64,000 bases of DNA from Pedobacter steynii (lineage in GTDB: Bacteria > Bacteroidota > Bacteroidia > Sphingobacteriales > Sphingobacteriaceae), in assembly GCF_900103665.1 (NCBI RefSeq), contig NZ_FNGY01000005.1, positions 156,641-220,640 of the forward strand, read 5' to 3'. The stretch's first letter is position 1, and each line of letters starts with the position of its first letter. Below the pieces are notes generated by a model. The model made no database searches and was not told the DNA's origin. It saw only the letters and a list, made by a program, of their open reading frames with translations. The position numbers were made by a program, and so were the translations under genes. This document shows, in pieces, positions 9,116 to 16,668 of the stretch.

Positions 9116-9268
9116 TTATCTGAAAGGGTCCAGGCCATTGCTGGCATATTCCTGTAGTTTATTGAGATAGCCGGAAAAATTATTGAAATTATACATTGAG
9201 CCCGTTGGTTGTCCAAAAGGTGCCAGTGTTGTTGATACGAACGCATTCGTGAAAACAAAAATGTACAT
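9116..9268 (-). CDS. Possible 50-residue small protein B, related to the one at 7407-7514
   Basis: An ATG at 9268 opens a 50-codon frame ending in TAA. The peptide has TNAFVSTTLAPFGQPTGSMY near residues 7-26 and ends YASNGLDPFR. Against small ORF A it shares TNA, V and P-GS-(W/Y)N at matching positions, after a conserved leader. It ends about 100 bp before the copy 3 collar gene. No family was recognised. A 103-codon frame covering the same DNA in another phase (9085-9396) looks random. Confidence 0.5.
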   Translation of the reverse strand: MYIFVFTNAFVSTTLAPFGQPTGSMYNFNNFSGYLNKLQEYASNGLDPFR

Positions 9269-9300
9269 AAAATGAAGAGAGTTAAGGCGTTAATTATCTT
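9269..9300 (-). promoter_or_regulatory. Conserved leader block B upstream of small ORF B
   Basis: This is the partner of 7515-7546: minus-strand AAGATAATTAACGCC followed by a pyrimidine-rich stretch, 28 of 32 positions identical, ending directly at the ATG of the small ORF. It is likely the promoter-proximal or leader region of the collar 3 / collar 2 unit. Confidence 0.5.
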
Positions 9301-9436
9301 TAAATAGTGTTCTTTTTGAAAAAGGATGCCACCATTTTTGTATAAAACTAGTAAAAAAATAAATATCAAATAATATTTTCGGGAATATTTCGACAAATTC
9401 TGTCTTTATGTCCGTTTGTTTTTGTTTTTTTATAAC

Positions 9437-9982
9437 ATGAATGCTCCATTAACTGCTCTCAAAAATCAGCGAATTATAGATGCAATCGTTACCTTCCTTA
9501 GGGAAATAGGTCTGGAAGTCTTATTGGAAAGGCATGAAGGAGATTCCTTTCTTCCTGGTATCCGTATTAAAACAGGGGGTCTGAGTATTGATCCTTCACA
9601 AGTACTTTATCCCGGGGACATCCTTCATGAAGCCGGGCATCTGGCCACCGTTACTTATGCAGTAAGATGTAAGCTGGATGGAGAACTACCCGATATTGAC
9701 CTGCACCGGGGAGCAGAGCTGATGAGCCTGGCCTGGAGCTACGCCGCTTGTCTGAAACTGGAAATACCTCCTCATGTGGTTTTTCATCAGGATGGATATA
9801 AAGGTGATGGAGACCACCTCATCCGAAACTTTGAAGATGGTATCTATATTGGATTACCCATGCTTCAGTATCAGCAAATGGCTTATGATGAAAAAAATGC
9901 CGGAATCTTAAATGTAAAATCCTTTCCTTACATGCAAAATTGGATTTGCATTAAAGAAGAGCGTGGGGATGACAATATTTAG
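9437..9982 (+). CDS. Uncharacterised protein with an HEAGH zinc-binding motif
   Basis: 181 residues, no signal peptide or membrane segment. Residues near 64-68 read HEAGH (in DILHEAGHLA), an HExxH-type zinc-binding motif as in zincin metallopeptidases. The nearby GDILHEAGHLATV context is hydrophobic on both sides, as in that fold. A third metal ligand was not identified with confidence; E or H residues lie in LHRGAELMSLAWSYA downstream. I chose the ATG at 9437 over a TTG 21 bp earlier. It is convergent with the LCP gene, with a 16-bp gap. I recognise no named family; a peptidase role is an inference. Confidence 0.75.
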   Translation: MNAPLTALKNQRIIDAIVTFLREIGLEVLLERHEGDSFLPGIRIKTGGLSIDPSQVLYPGDILHEAGHLATVTYAVRCKLDGELPDIDLHRGAELMSLAWSYAACLKLEIPPHVVFHQDGYKGDGDHLIRNFEDGIYIGLPMLQYQQMAYDEKNAGILNVKSFPYMQNWICIKEERGDDNI

Positions 9983-9998
9983 ATGGAGACAGCCAAAT

Positions 9999-10979
9999 TT
10001 ATTTCTTGCTTGCGGTGATACTTTTATAGATGAAATTGTGAATCGAATTGGCGGTTACTTTCTGGTCTGTGGTTAAGTACCAGATGTTATTGATCCTTTT
10101 TCCAACACCTTCTTTATCCAATGGGAACCGGGCCTGTTCGATCGTCTTATTTTTTGATTTAAGAATACTTCCTGCAAAATTTAAAAGTGTGAAATTGGCC
10201 ATACTCGTTTCAATGTTCGGAAGGACTTCTGAGGCAAAAACGGGAAAAATTTCCTGACCTGAGTTTTTTAATTTATCGAAAATGGAGATCAAAACACTTC
10301 GCTGACGCTCGGTTCTTTCGTAATCTCCTTTACCCACAGCTCTGATCCTGGTATAGGCAACGGTTTGTTTTCCGTTCAGTTTCTGAAGACCCGGATTTTG
10401 TACATGTACCGCTGGAATTTTCTCATAAATGGCCAGTTCGTCCAGGTAATTATTCAGGTAGGGAAGCTCTTCGGTTTTCACATTTACCATGATGCCATTT
10501 AAGGCATCAACAATTTTTGAGGCGCTGTAAAAATCTACATTCATATAGTCTTTAATGTCAAGGTCGAAGTTCTGATTGATGGTTTTGATAGCTAGCTGAG
10601 GACCACCTATAGCATAGGCTGCATTGATCTTATGCATACCTTTACCCTCGATTTTGACATAAGTATCCCTCATTATGGATGCCATTTTAATCTTTCCATT
10701 GAGCTGATTGATTGAAATGATCATCACTACATCTGAGTTTCCAGCTTCTTGTTCCGTACGCCTGTCGACTGCGAACAGTGCAATATTTATAGGTGGATTG
10801 GTTATGGTTTTTATTTTCTGCTGAACTTTTGGAGAAATGCCCAATGCTTCCGTTGACCTGTTTAATGGTACTGGAGATCTTCGTGCCGGTATTGCAGGAG
10901 TTTGAGCCAGGCTGTCCTGAGCGTTTGTGGTAAATGAAGAAAGGATCGAAAAGAAAATCACAAATATAAAAGCCTTCAT
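9999..10979 (-). CDS. LytR-CpsA-Psr (LCP) family protein
   Basis: 326 residues with a cleavable-looking signal peptide (MKAFIFVIFFSILSSFTTNA). The LCP core is visible: D83 in NSDVVMIISI, S101-D105 (SIMRDT), KINAAYAIGG at 117-126, VDALNG near 157-162, LNGKQTVAYTRIRA at 201-214 and the DYERTERQ arginines at 219-226. These are the residues that bind the pyrophosphate lipid in LCP enzymes, which in Gram-positive bacteria transfer glycopolymers from undecaprenyl pyrophosphate to the wall. Here the acceptor is unknown. It is divergent from the nucleotide-sugar dehydrogenase gene, 117 bp away, which fits a role in glycan assembly. Confidence 0.9.
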   Translation of the reverse strand: MKAFIFVIFFSILSSFTTNAQDSLAQTPAIPARRSPVPLNRSTEALGISPKVQQKIKTITNPPINIALFAVDRRTEQEAGNSDVVMIISINQLNGKIKMASIMRDTYVKIEGKGMHKINAAYAIGGPQLAIKTINQNFDLDIKDYMNVDFYSASKIVDALNGIMVNVKTEELPYLNNYLDELAIYEKIPAVHVQNPGLQKLNGKQTVAYTRIRAVGKGDYERTERQRSVLISIFDKLKNSGQEIFPVFASEVLPNIETSMANFTLLNFAGSILKSKNKTIEQARFPLDKEGVGKRINNIWYLTTDQKVTANSIHNFIYKSITASKK

Positions 10980-11096
10980 TTTTTTATTTTTATTTACAAT
11001 TCAGGACCAGTGTATTTCAATAACCGTACCTGAGAACAAATAAAATTCTTGCTACCTTTAAAACGTTCTTAAATCCGCAGATAAAGGAAAAGAAAG

Positions 11097-12386
11097 ATGT
11101 TTATGGACAAAGCGTATAAAATTGCAATTATAGGGTTGGGTTATGTGGGTTTACCGCTCGCTATTGAATTTGCTAAGAAATATAAGGTACTGGGATTTGA
11201 TATCGATCAACCGAGAATTGAAGAGCTTCGTATTGGAGAAGACCGGACAAAGGAAGCTGATCTGGAGGAGTTGCAGAAGTTATTGAATTCGAAAGGTGAA
11301 AATTCAGGATTGAAGTTTTCATCTTTGAGCTCAGACCTGGAGTCTTGCAATATTTTCATCATTACGGTTCCTACACCCATTAACCGGTTTAAAGCCCCTG
11401 ATCTGAGCCCCTTATTAAAGGCTTCTGAAATGATTGGGAAGGTATTAAAGAAGGGAGATATTGTGATTTATGAATCAACGGTATATCCGGGTTGTACAGA
11501 AGAAGATTGCGTACCCGTTCTGGAAAGACATTCCGGGTTGAAATTTAACAGGGATTTTTTCTGTGGCTATTCACCGGAAAGGATCAATCCGGGAGATCGG
11601 GTCAATACACTGACAAAGATTAAGAAAGTAACCTCCGGTTCTACAGCCGAAGTGGCAGAGGAAGTGGATCGTTTGTATGCACAGATCATTACCGCAGGAA
11701 CACATAAAGCACCGAGTATTAAAGTGGCAGAAGCGTCTAAGGCGATAGAGAATGCACAAAGAGACGTAAATATCTCTTTTGTAAATGAGCTTGCTCTCAT
11801 CTTTGACAGGATCGGGATTGATACTACCGATGTGATTGAAGCTGCGGGAACAAAATGGAATTTTCTAAAATATAAACCAGGACTGGTAGGTGGCCACTGC
11901 ATTGGCGTGGATCCTTATTACCTGGCGCATAAATCGGAGTCCCTGGGCTACCATCCACAGGTTATCCTTTCCGGAAGAAGGGTAAATGATAATATGGGGA
12001 TGTTTGTTGCCAATAAAGTGGTGAAGCTGATGATTGCTAAAGGATATCCGGTAAAAGGAGAAAAAGTGCTGATTCTGGGCTTTGCATTTAAAGAAAACTG
12101 CCCGGACATCCGGAATACCAGGGTCATTGATATTTATGAAGAGCTGCAACAGTTCGGAATGGAAGTTACTGTTTTTGATCCATGGGCTGATCCGGAACTG
12201 GTCAGGAAAGAATACGGATTTGAGTTGGACAATGTTCTTATAGATAAAAACTATAAGGCGATTATAGTCGCCGTTTCTCATCAGGAATTTTTGGCGGTGG
12301 ATTATAAAAAATATAAAGAATCGGGCGCAATTATCTTCGACACCAAATCATTTATAGAAAGAAAATACACCGATGCAAGATTGTAA
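11097..12386 (+). CDS. UDP-N-acetylhexosamine 6-dehydrogenase (WbpO/TviB type)
   Basis: 429 residues. GLGYVG at 13-18 is the NAD-binding loop; Cys268 in GGHCIGVDPYYLAHK is the catalytic nucleophile; K215 and N219 (AEASKAIENAQRDVNI) are typical active-site residues. The family oxidises C6 of a UDP-HexNAc to the uronate with two NAD. The overall sequence matches the WbpO/TviB group more than UDP-glucose dehydrogenase, so the product is likely UDP-GalNAcA or a related uronate, but specificity cannot be read from motifs. ATG 11103 is a possible alternative start. It sits 7 kb before the main cluster. Confidence 0.88.
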   Translation: MFMDKAYKIAIIGLGYVGLPLAIEFAKKYKVLGFDIDQPRIEELRIGEDRTKEADLEELQKLLNSKGENSGLKFSSLSSDLESCNIFIITVPTPINRFKAPDLSPLLKASEMIGKVLKKGDIVIYESTVYPGCTEEDCVPVLERHSGLKFNRDFFCGYSPERINPGDRVNTLTKIKKVTSGSTAEVAEEVDRLYAQIITAGTHKAPSIKVAEASKAIENAQRDVNISFVNELALIFDRIGIDTTDVIEAAGTKWNFLKYKPGLVGGHCIGVDPYYLAHKSESLGYHPQVILSGRRVNDNMGMFVANKVVKLMIAKGYPVKGEKVLILGFAFKENCPDIRNTRVIDIYEELQQFGMEVTVFDPWADPELVRKEYGFELDNVLIDKNYKAIIVAVSHQEFLAVDYKKYKESGAIIFDTKSFIERKYTDARL

Positions 12387-12608
12387 ATTTTAAATATAAG
12401 ATATTATCAGATCCGGCAAGAAAAAACTTGTTTTTGGCACGTTTTTAGATACTCATTGGAAAATAATAAAAGCAATGCTTTATTCCCTTGTTGACGCCTT
12501 CATTCCTAACATTGGCCTTTTTCCGGGACATTTAACTCATTGTAAATCATTGTTCTCAGCGGAAGGCTATCTGGTAGAAAGAAATCCCTCAAACAATGTT
12601 TTTTTTTA

Positions 12609-12638
12609 TTGCAAATGGAAATTTTTCTGTTAATTTTA
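12609..12638 (+). promoter_or_regulatory. Candidate promoter of the 12670 gene
   Basis: TTG at 12609-12611, a 19-nt spacer, then TAATTTTA at 12631-12638. This is close to the Bacteroidota pattern TTG...TAnnTTTG, with the last base A instead of G. Expected transcription start is about 25 bp before the ATG. Confidence 0.5.
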
Positions 12639-12669
12639 TAGCTCTAAATAAACCCGGGGGGGTGTCTAA

Positions 12670-13368
12670 ATGAAAAAAAATCTACTTGTTATTTTACTAC
12701 TGTTATTTGCTGGTTCTGCGTTCTCACAAATGAATGGCGACTACAATTATTCCATTGCTGCGAGAGGCTTCAGCATGATGCAAATGCCCAAAATTTTAAA
12801 CGAGACTGATTATAGTAAATATGTGAATACATATTTCAGCGGTCTGGTGATGAAGTTCAATGACAACCAGATTAGCTATAGATTAGGAGGAAGTTACCTC
12901 AAAAAATCTAAAACTTTCTATAACAATTGCAATACTTGTGAGATTGTCACTGGTGATGTGACCGACTATGCATTCAAAGTTGGTTTTGAAAAGAACCTTA
13001 ATTTTTCCAGAATTCAACCTTACTTTGGAGTGGATCTTGGTTATCGCTCTAATAAGTTTATTGGACTGTCTCAAAATGCGAACGTTTTGAAAGGTGCTTT
13101 ACAGAGTGATGCCATTGCTTCCAGTAAAGTTGAAGCGACTAAAGTTGGTTTTATCGCTACGCCGTTAATCGGAATAAAATTCAATGTGATCAGTGAAGTA
13201 TCTCTGTTTGTAGAAAGCAGTCTGGATTTCTTTTATTCCTATGAACGACAGGAATTCGTAACTCAGGACGCGAGTAATGTGCGGACATTAGCGAAAACAA
13301 ATAAGGCAGAGTTCCTTTTGAACCCTGTATCTGTAGGGATTACCATCCATTTAGGAAGTAATAAATAG
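12670..13368 (+). CDS. Secreted outer-membrane beta-barrel-like protein
   Basis: 232 residues with a signal peptide (MKKNLLVILLLLFAGSAFSQ). The rest alternates short amphipathic strands and turns (for example ISYRLGGSYLKKSKTFY, DYAFKVGFEKNLNF, IQPYFGVDLGYRSN, GFIATPLIGIKFNVI, VSLFVESSLDFFYSY) and ends with SVGITIHLGSNK, a typical last strand of small porin-like barrels. Two cysteines (CNTCE) sit in a loop near residues 91-95. The specific function is unknown. It is convergent with the transporter gene, 6 bp apart. Confidence 0.75.
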   Translation: MKKNLLVILLLLFAGSAFSQMNGDYNYSIAARGFSMMQMPKILNETDYSKYVNTYFSGLVMKFNDNQISYRLGGSYLKKSKTFYNNCNTCEIVTGDVTDYAFKVGFEKNLNFSRIQPYFGVDLGYRSNKFIGLSQNANVLKGALQSDAIASSKVEATKVGFIATPLIGIKFNVISEVSLFVESSLDFFYSYERQEFVTQDASNVRTLAKTNKAEFLLNPVSVGITIHLGSNK

Positions 13369-13374
13369 AACCTG

Positions 13375-14664
13375 TCAGGCGTCTTCATTTAATTTTGAAG
13401 TTGCTTTTGTATCCTTCATAAATACATAAACGAGTAATGAGCTGAAAATGCAGAAGGTGATGTACCAGTAGTAATATGGTTCATGGCCCCGGTCTTTCAG
13501 CCATAAGGCAATATATTCTGCCGTGCCTCCAAATATGGCAACAGTTAAGGCATAAGGGAGGCCAACGCCTAATGCGCGTACTTCAGCAGGGAATAGTTCT
13601 GCTTTTACGACCGCATTGATGCTGGTATAGCCACTTACAATGATTAATGAGGCCATCAATAGGAGAAATGCGGTCCATTGACTACTGGTCTGGCTTAATG
13701 CGGTAAGTAAAGGTACGGTACAAATCGTTCCCAATACACCAAAACCGATCAATAAAGGCCTGCGACCTATCTTGTCGGATAAAGCACCAAATACAGGTTG
13801 TAAACAGGCAAAAAGGAATAAAGAGAGAAAGGAAAGGAGGGTGGACTCTTCTTTGGTCATTTTTACGGTGTTGACCAGGAATTTCTGCATGTAAGTGGTG
13901 TAAGTATAGAAAGCCAGGGTTCCTCCCAGGGTTAGCCCTACGACTGTGATGAGTGCTCGCGGGTGTTTTAACAATTCTTTTAAGGTTCCCTTTTTTTCAG
14001 CTCCCTTTGCTTTTTGATTTTCGAAAGCGCTGGTTTCGTCGAGATTTTTCCTCAGGTATAACGCTACAATGGAAAGTATGGCACCAACAACAAAGGGAAT
14101 TCGCCAACCCCATTCCTGAAGTTGTTGTTCAGAAAGTAAAACCTTTTGTAAAAGAAGCTGAAGTGCCAGCGCGAGTAATTGCCCTCCGATGAGGGTGACA
14201 TACTGAAAGCTGGAATAGAAGCCTCTGCGGTTTTTGGTGGCCATCTCGGTCAGGTAGGTCGCGGAGACTCCATATTCGCCACCTACACTCAATCCTTGCA
14301 ATAGCCTTGCAGTTAACAAGAGGATTGGAGCAAAAATACCAATGATAGCGAAAGTGGGAGTTAAAGCAATTAGAAGTGAACCTAAAGACATGAGCAAGAC
14401 GGAAAGTGTCATGGATTGTTTTCGGCCAACCCGGTCTGCAATTCTTCCAAACAGGTATCCGCCAAGGGGGCGCATCAGGAAGCCAAGCGCAAATATTCCT
14501 GCGGTGTTGAGGAGCTTTGCTGTATCGTTCCCTTCCGGAAAGAATGCAGAGGAGAAATAAATAGCGAAAGCAGAATAGGCATACCAATCATACCATTCTA
14601 CCAAGTTTCCTACAGAGCCCCCAAATATGGCTTTTAATCGTCGGGGCTCAATGGTTGCTTTCAT
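13375..14664 (-). CDS. kgtP: MFS transporter of the metabolite:H+ symporter group, KgtP-like
   Basis: 429 residues with about twelve membrane helices. The N-terminus GNLVEWYDWYAYSAFAIYFS, the loop GRIADRVGRKQSM (MFS signature between helices 2 and 3), LLQGLSVGGEYGVSATYLTE and SSFQYVTLIGGQLLAL closely follow the alpha-ketoglutarate permease KgtP and related MHS carriers. The likely job is proton-coupled uptake of a small dicarboxylate across the inner membrane. The exact substrate is an inference. An inverted repeat lies 45-101 bp upstream of its start. Confidence 0.85.
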   Translation of the reverse strand: MKATIEPRRLKAIFGGSVGNLVEWYDWYAYSAFAIYFSSAFFPEGNDTAKLLNTAGIFALGFLMRPLGGYLFGRIADRVGRKQSMTLSVLLMSLGSLLIALTPTFAIIGIFAPILLLTARLLQGLSVGGEYGVSATYLTEMATKNRRGFYSSFQYVTLIGGQLLALALQLLLQKVLLSEQQLQEWGWRIPFVVGAILSIVALYLRKNLDETSAFENQKAKGAEKKGTLKELLKHPRALITVVGLTLGGTLAFYTYTTYMQKFLVNTVKMTKEESTLLSFLSLFLFACLQPVFGALSDKIGRRPLLIGFGVLGTICTVPLLTALSQTSSQWTAFLLLMASLIIVSGYTSINAVVKAELFPAEVRALGVGLPYALTVAIFGGTAEYIALWLKDRGHEPYYYWYITFCIFSSLLVYVFMKDTKATSKLNEDA

Positions 14665-14708
14665 ACCTTGTTTTTGTTTTGGAAAACAAAAGATAAAGCT
14701 TTTAAGTA

Positions 14709-14765
14709 AATTTTCATACCTCTACACGATCTGAACTTATCAAATGATGCAGGGGTATGAAAATT
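14709..14765. promoter_or_regulatory. 12-bp perfect inverted repeat between transporter and lipoprotein genes
   Basis: AATTTTCATACC (14709-14720) and GGTATGAAAATT (14754-14765), separated by 33 bp. It is upstream of the transporter start (14664) and downstream of the lipoprotein stop (14791). The wide spacing suits a DNA-binding site or looped operator better than a terminator. Confidence 0.45.
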
Positions 14766-14790
14766 AATGGGGTGTTATAATTAACCTATC

Positions 14791-15210
14791 TTATTTAAAC
14801 TGATAGCTTATATTGTGGTTAATGTAAGTATTTGAAACAGGCGATGCGGTTTCTACTACTTTTCCGTCGACCAATATCTCCAATTTAATTGTGCCCGGAC
14901 CAGCTGTGTAAGTGGAAATGGTTGCGCTTTCGCCAAATTCTACTTTTTTGGTGATTTTTTTGGAGAAAGGTAAGGACTGGTTATCTAAGCTAGTGAATGC
15001 CCCTGTTTCATTGGTATATCTGATGTCGGTGAGGCCAACATTTCCAGCGGTTTGTGTTACATTGTAGTCGATGGTTACTGTCTTAGGATAGCCGGCTCTG
15101 GGATCATCAAATTTGTCTTTATCTTTTGAGCAGGAGCTGATTATTCCTGCAGCGAGAAACATAAAGGTGATTTTTGTGAACAGGTTGTTTTTAAATTGTA
15201 AAAGTCTCAT
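14791..15210 (-). CDS. Small lipoprotein of unknown function
   Basis: 139 residues. The N-terminus LFTKITFMFLAAGIISSC is a lipoprotein signal peptide with the lipobox Cys at about residue 27, followed by SKDKDKFDDPRAG. The acidic and lysine-rich residues after Cys are common for Bacteroidota surface-exposed lipoproteins. The mature part is beta-rich (KTVTIDYNVTQT, KVEFGESATISTYTAGPGTIKLEILVDGKVVE, NHNISYQFK), probably one Ig-like sandwich. I recognise no named family. Confidence 0.78.
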   Translation of the reverse strand: MRLLQFKNNLFTKITFMFLAAGIISSCSKDKDKFDDPRAGYPKTVTIDYNVTQTAGNVGLTDIRYTNETGAFTSLDNQSLPFSKKITKKVEFGESATISTYTAGPGTIKLEILVDGKVVETASPVSNTYINHNISYQFK

Positions 15211-15245
15211 GAGGTTTTTGTTTTTTATAGATTATAATGTGACTA

Positions 15246-15276
15246 CAAATCTATCATGGACGTTTTTTTCAATCAA
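15246..15276 (-). promoter_or_regulatory. Candidate Bacteroidota promoter of the lipoprotein gene
   Basis: On the minus strand TTG (15274-15276), 20 nt, then TAGATTTG (15246-15253), an exact TAnnTTTG match with a normal spacing. The start codon is 36 bp further on. Confidence 0.6.
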
Positions 15277-15323
15277 TACCTGGAAAGGAGGTTTTATTTC
15301 TACCTGTATCCGGGGATATAGAT

Positions 15324-16544
15324 TTAGAATTCCTCATACCTGAGCAGGTACTGTCTGTATAGCTGGCTTAGCCTAAATACATTTTCGAGAATGAGCAGGA
15401 TAACTACGGGTAGGATGACAAGTTCAAAAATGTGAAACTTCCAGAAGGCATAAGCGAATAAAAGGATTAGCCGGAAGCATTCCAGGTAATAGATCCATTT
15501 CCTTTGTTCCAGCAGTGCACCACAATTGATCAGGGTGATCAGAATGACAGCGGCGGTGAATAGTTTGTCTTCGAAGTGCAGCTCAACATAAAAGGCGGTA
15601 ACAAAACTGAGCAATGCAATGCAAAGGATGAGTTGGAAGTTTAAGTAAGTCCTGAATTTAAAACGATAGGAGGGTTCTGCTTTTTGCTGGAGGTATCTGC
15701 TCTCCAGGATGGGCCGGATGTTTTGATCGAGGGTGGCTGGATTTCCAAAAATGATTTTCAGCCTTGCCTTAATGCTTTTTTCTTTTTTACAGGCTTCGAG
15801 GATTTCCAGGTAATAATGAAAGTGCTGCCATAAAAAACTATAACTTTTTACCGGATGGGTAAGACCATATTTAGGCGTTTCTTCTTCGCGTTGAAAAGTC
15901 CCGAACAACTTGTCCCAAAAGACAAAAACGTCTCCGTAGTTCTTATCAAGGTATTTCTCGTCGCTGGCATGATGTACCCCATGAAGAGAAGGAGTGATGA
16001 AGATGTGTTCCAGCCAGCCTAGTTTTCCGATCAGCTGTGTGTGGGTAAAAAAAGAATAAGCACCATGAACCATGAGGATGGCAATGACCATTGTCGGATG
16101 AAATCCCAGTAAAGGGATTAAACACCAAAAGATATTTCTGATCAATGCCTGAAAAATGGTGATTCTTGCAGAAACGGTCAGGTTAAATTCTTCACTTTGA
16201 TGGTGGACAATGTGCGCTGCCCATAAAAAATTTACCTGGTGGCCTAAGCGGTGATACCAGTACCAGACTAAGTCGGTAGTCAGGATCAACAACACCCATA
16301 CCCACCAGGAATTGGGAATATTAATAAGGGCATAGTTTTTATATACCCAATAAAACAAGCTGTAAAAGCTTGCAGAGATAAATAAGTTAAGTAACCTTTC
16401 CGCAATGCCAATACTGATGTTTGCAATTGAACTCTCATATTTAAAAACTTCCGGCTTTTTTAAGTGGAGAGCCAGACGGTATTCCAGATAGAGGAAGAGG
16501 AAAAATGCGGGAATGGCAAAGGCCAGGTAGTTTAACTGGATCAT
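15324..16544 (-). CDS. Membrane histidine-box hydroxylase (sterol desaturase / alkylglycerol monooxygenase-like)
   Basis: 406 residues, several membrane helices at both ends. Three histidine boxes that bind the di-iron centre are present: HRLGH (98-102), HIVHH (111-115) and HGVHH (188-192), plus a further FTHT (His168). The context WAAHIVHHQSEEFNLTVSAR resembles alkylglycerol monooxygenase (TMEM195-like) members of the fatty acid hydroxylase superfamily. The likely reaction is oxygen-dependent hydroxylation of a lipid chain in the membrane. The C-terminal third has extra membrane segments of unknown role. It starts 124 bp after the dioxygenase gene and is probably co-transcribed with it. Confidence 0.85.
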   Translation of the reverse strand: MIQLNYLAFAIPAFFLFLYLEYRLALHLKKPEVFKYESSIANISIGIAERLLNLFISASFYSLFYWVYKNYALINIPNSWWVWVLLILTTDLVWYWYHRLGHQVNFLWAAHIVHHQSEEFNLTVSARITIFQALIRNIFWCLIPLLGFHPTMVIAILMVHGAYSFFTHTQLIGKLGWLEHIFITPSLHGVHHASDEKYLDKNYGDVFVFWDKLFGTFQREEETPKYGLTHPVKSYSFLWQHFHYYLEILEACKKEKSIKARLKIIFGNPATLDQNIRPILESRYLQQKAEPSYRFKFRTYLNFQLILCIALLSFVTAFYVELHFEDKLFTAAVILITLINCGALLEQRKWIYYLECFRLILLFAYAFWKFHIFELVILPVVILLILENVFRLSQLYRQYLLRYEEF

Positions 16545-16668
16545 TTATGGCTTGTTTCTTATTTTTATAAAACTGAGTAGCCGCCATTGGTCAATCCCTC
16601 TTTGCAGGGTGTGCAGCTTTCCTGAACGGATCAGGTAGCTGATTGCTAATGCAATTAACATGACCTTA

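Noticed and set aside
9085..9396. 103-codon minus-strand frame covering small ORF B
   Set aside because: Its residue mix looks random and the relation between the two upstream blocks is stronger in the frame used for the small ORFs. In block A the equivalent frame has an in-frame stop right before the conserved part.
12417..12435. CAAG-AAAAAA-CTTG hairpin followed by five T after the dehydrogenase gene
   Set aside because: A 4-bp stem with one or two G-C pairs is too weak to call a terminator.
12435..12450. TGGCAC resembling a sigma-54 -24 box
   Set aside because: The -12 element (TTGC at the right spacing) is absent; the sequence there reads TAGA.
12475..12633. 52-codon plus-strand frame upstream of the outer-membrane protein gene
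   Set aside because: It covers the candidate promoter, has no recognisable feature and no related copy in the window.
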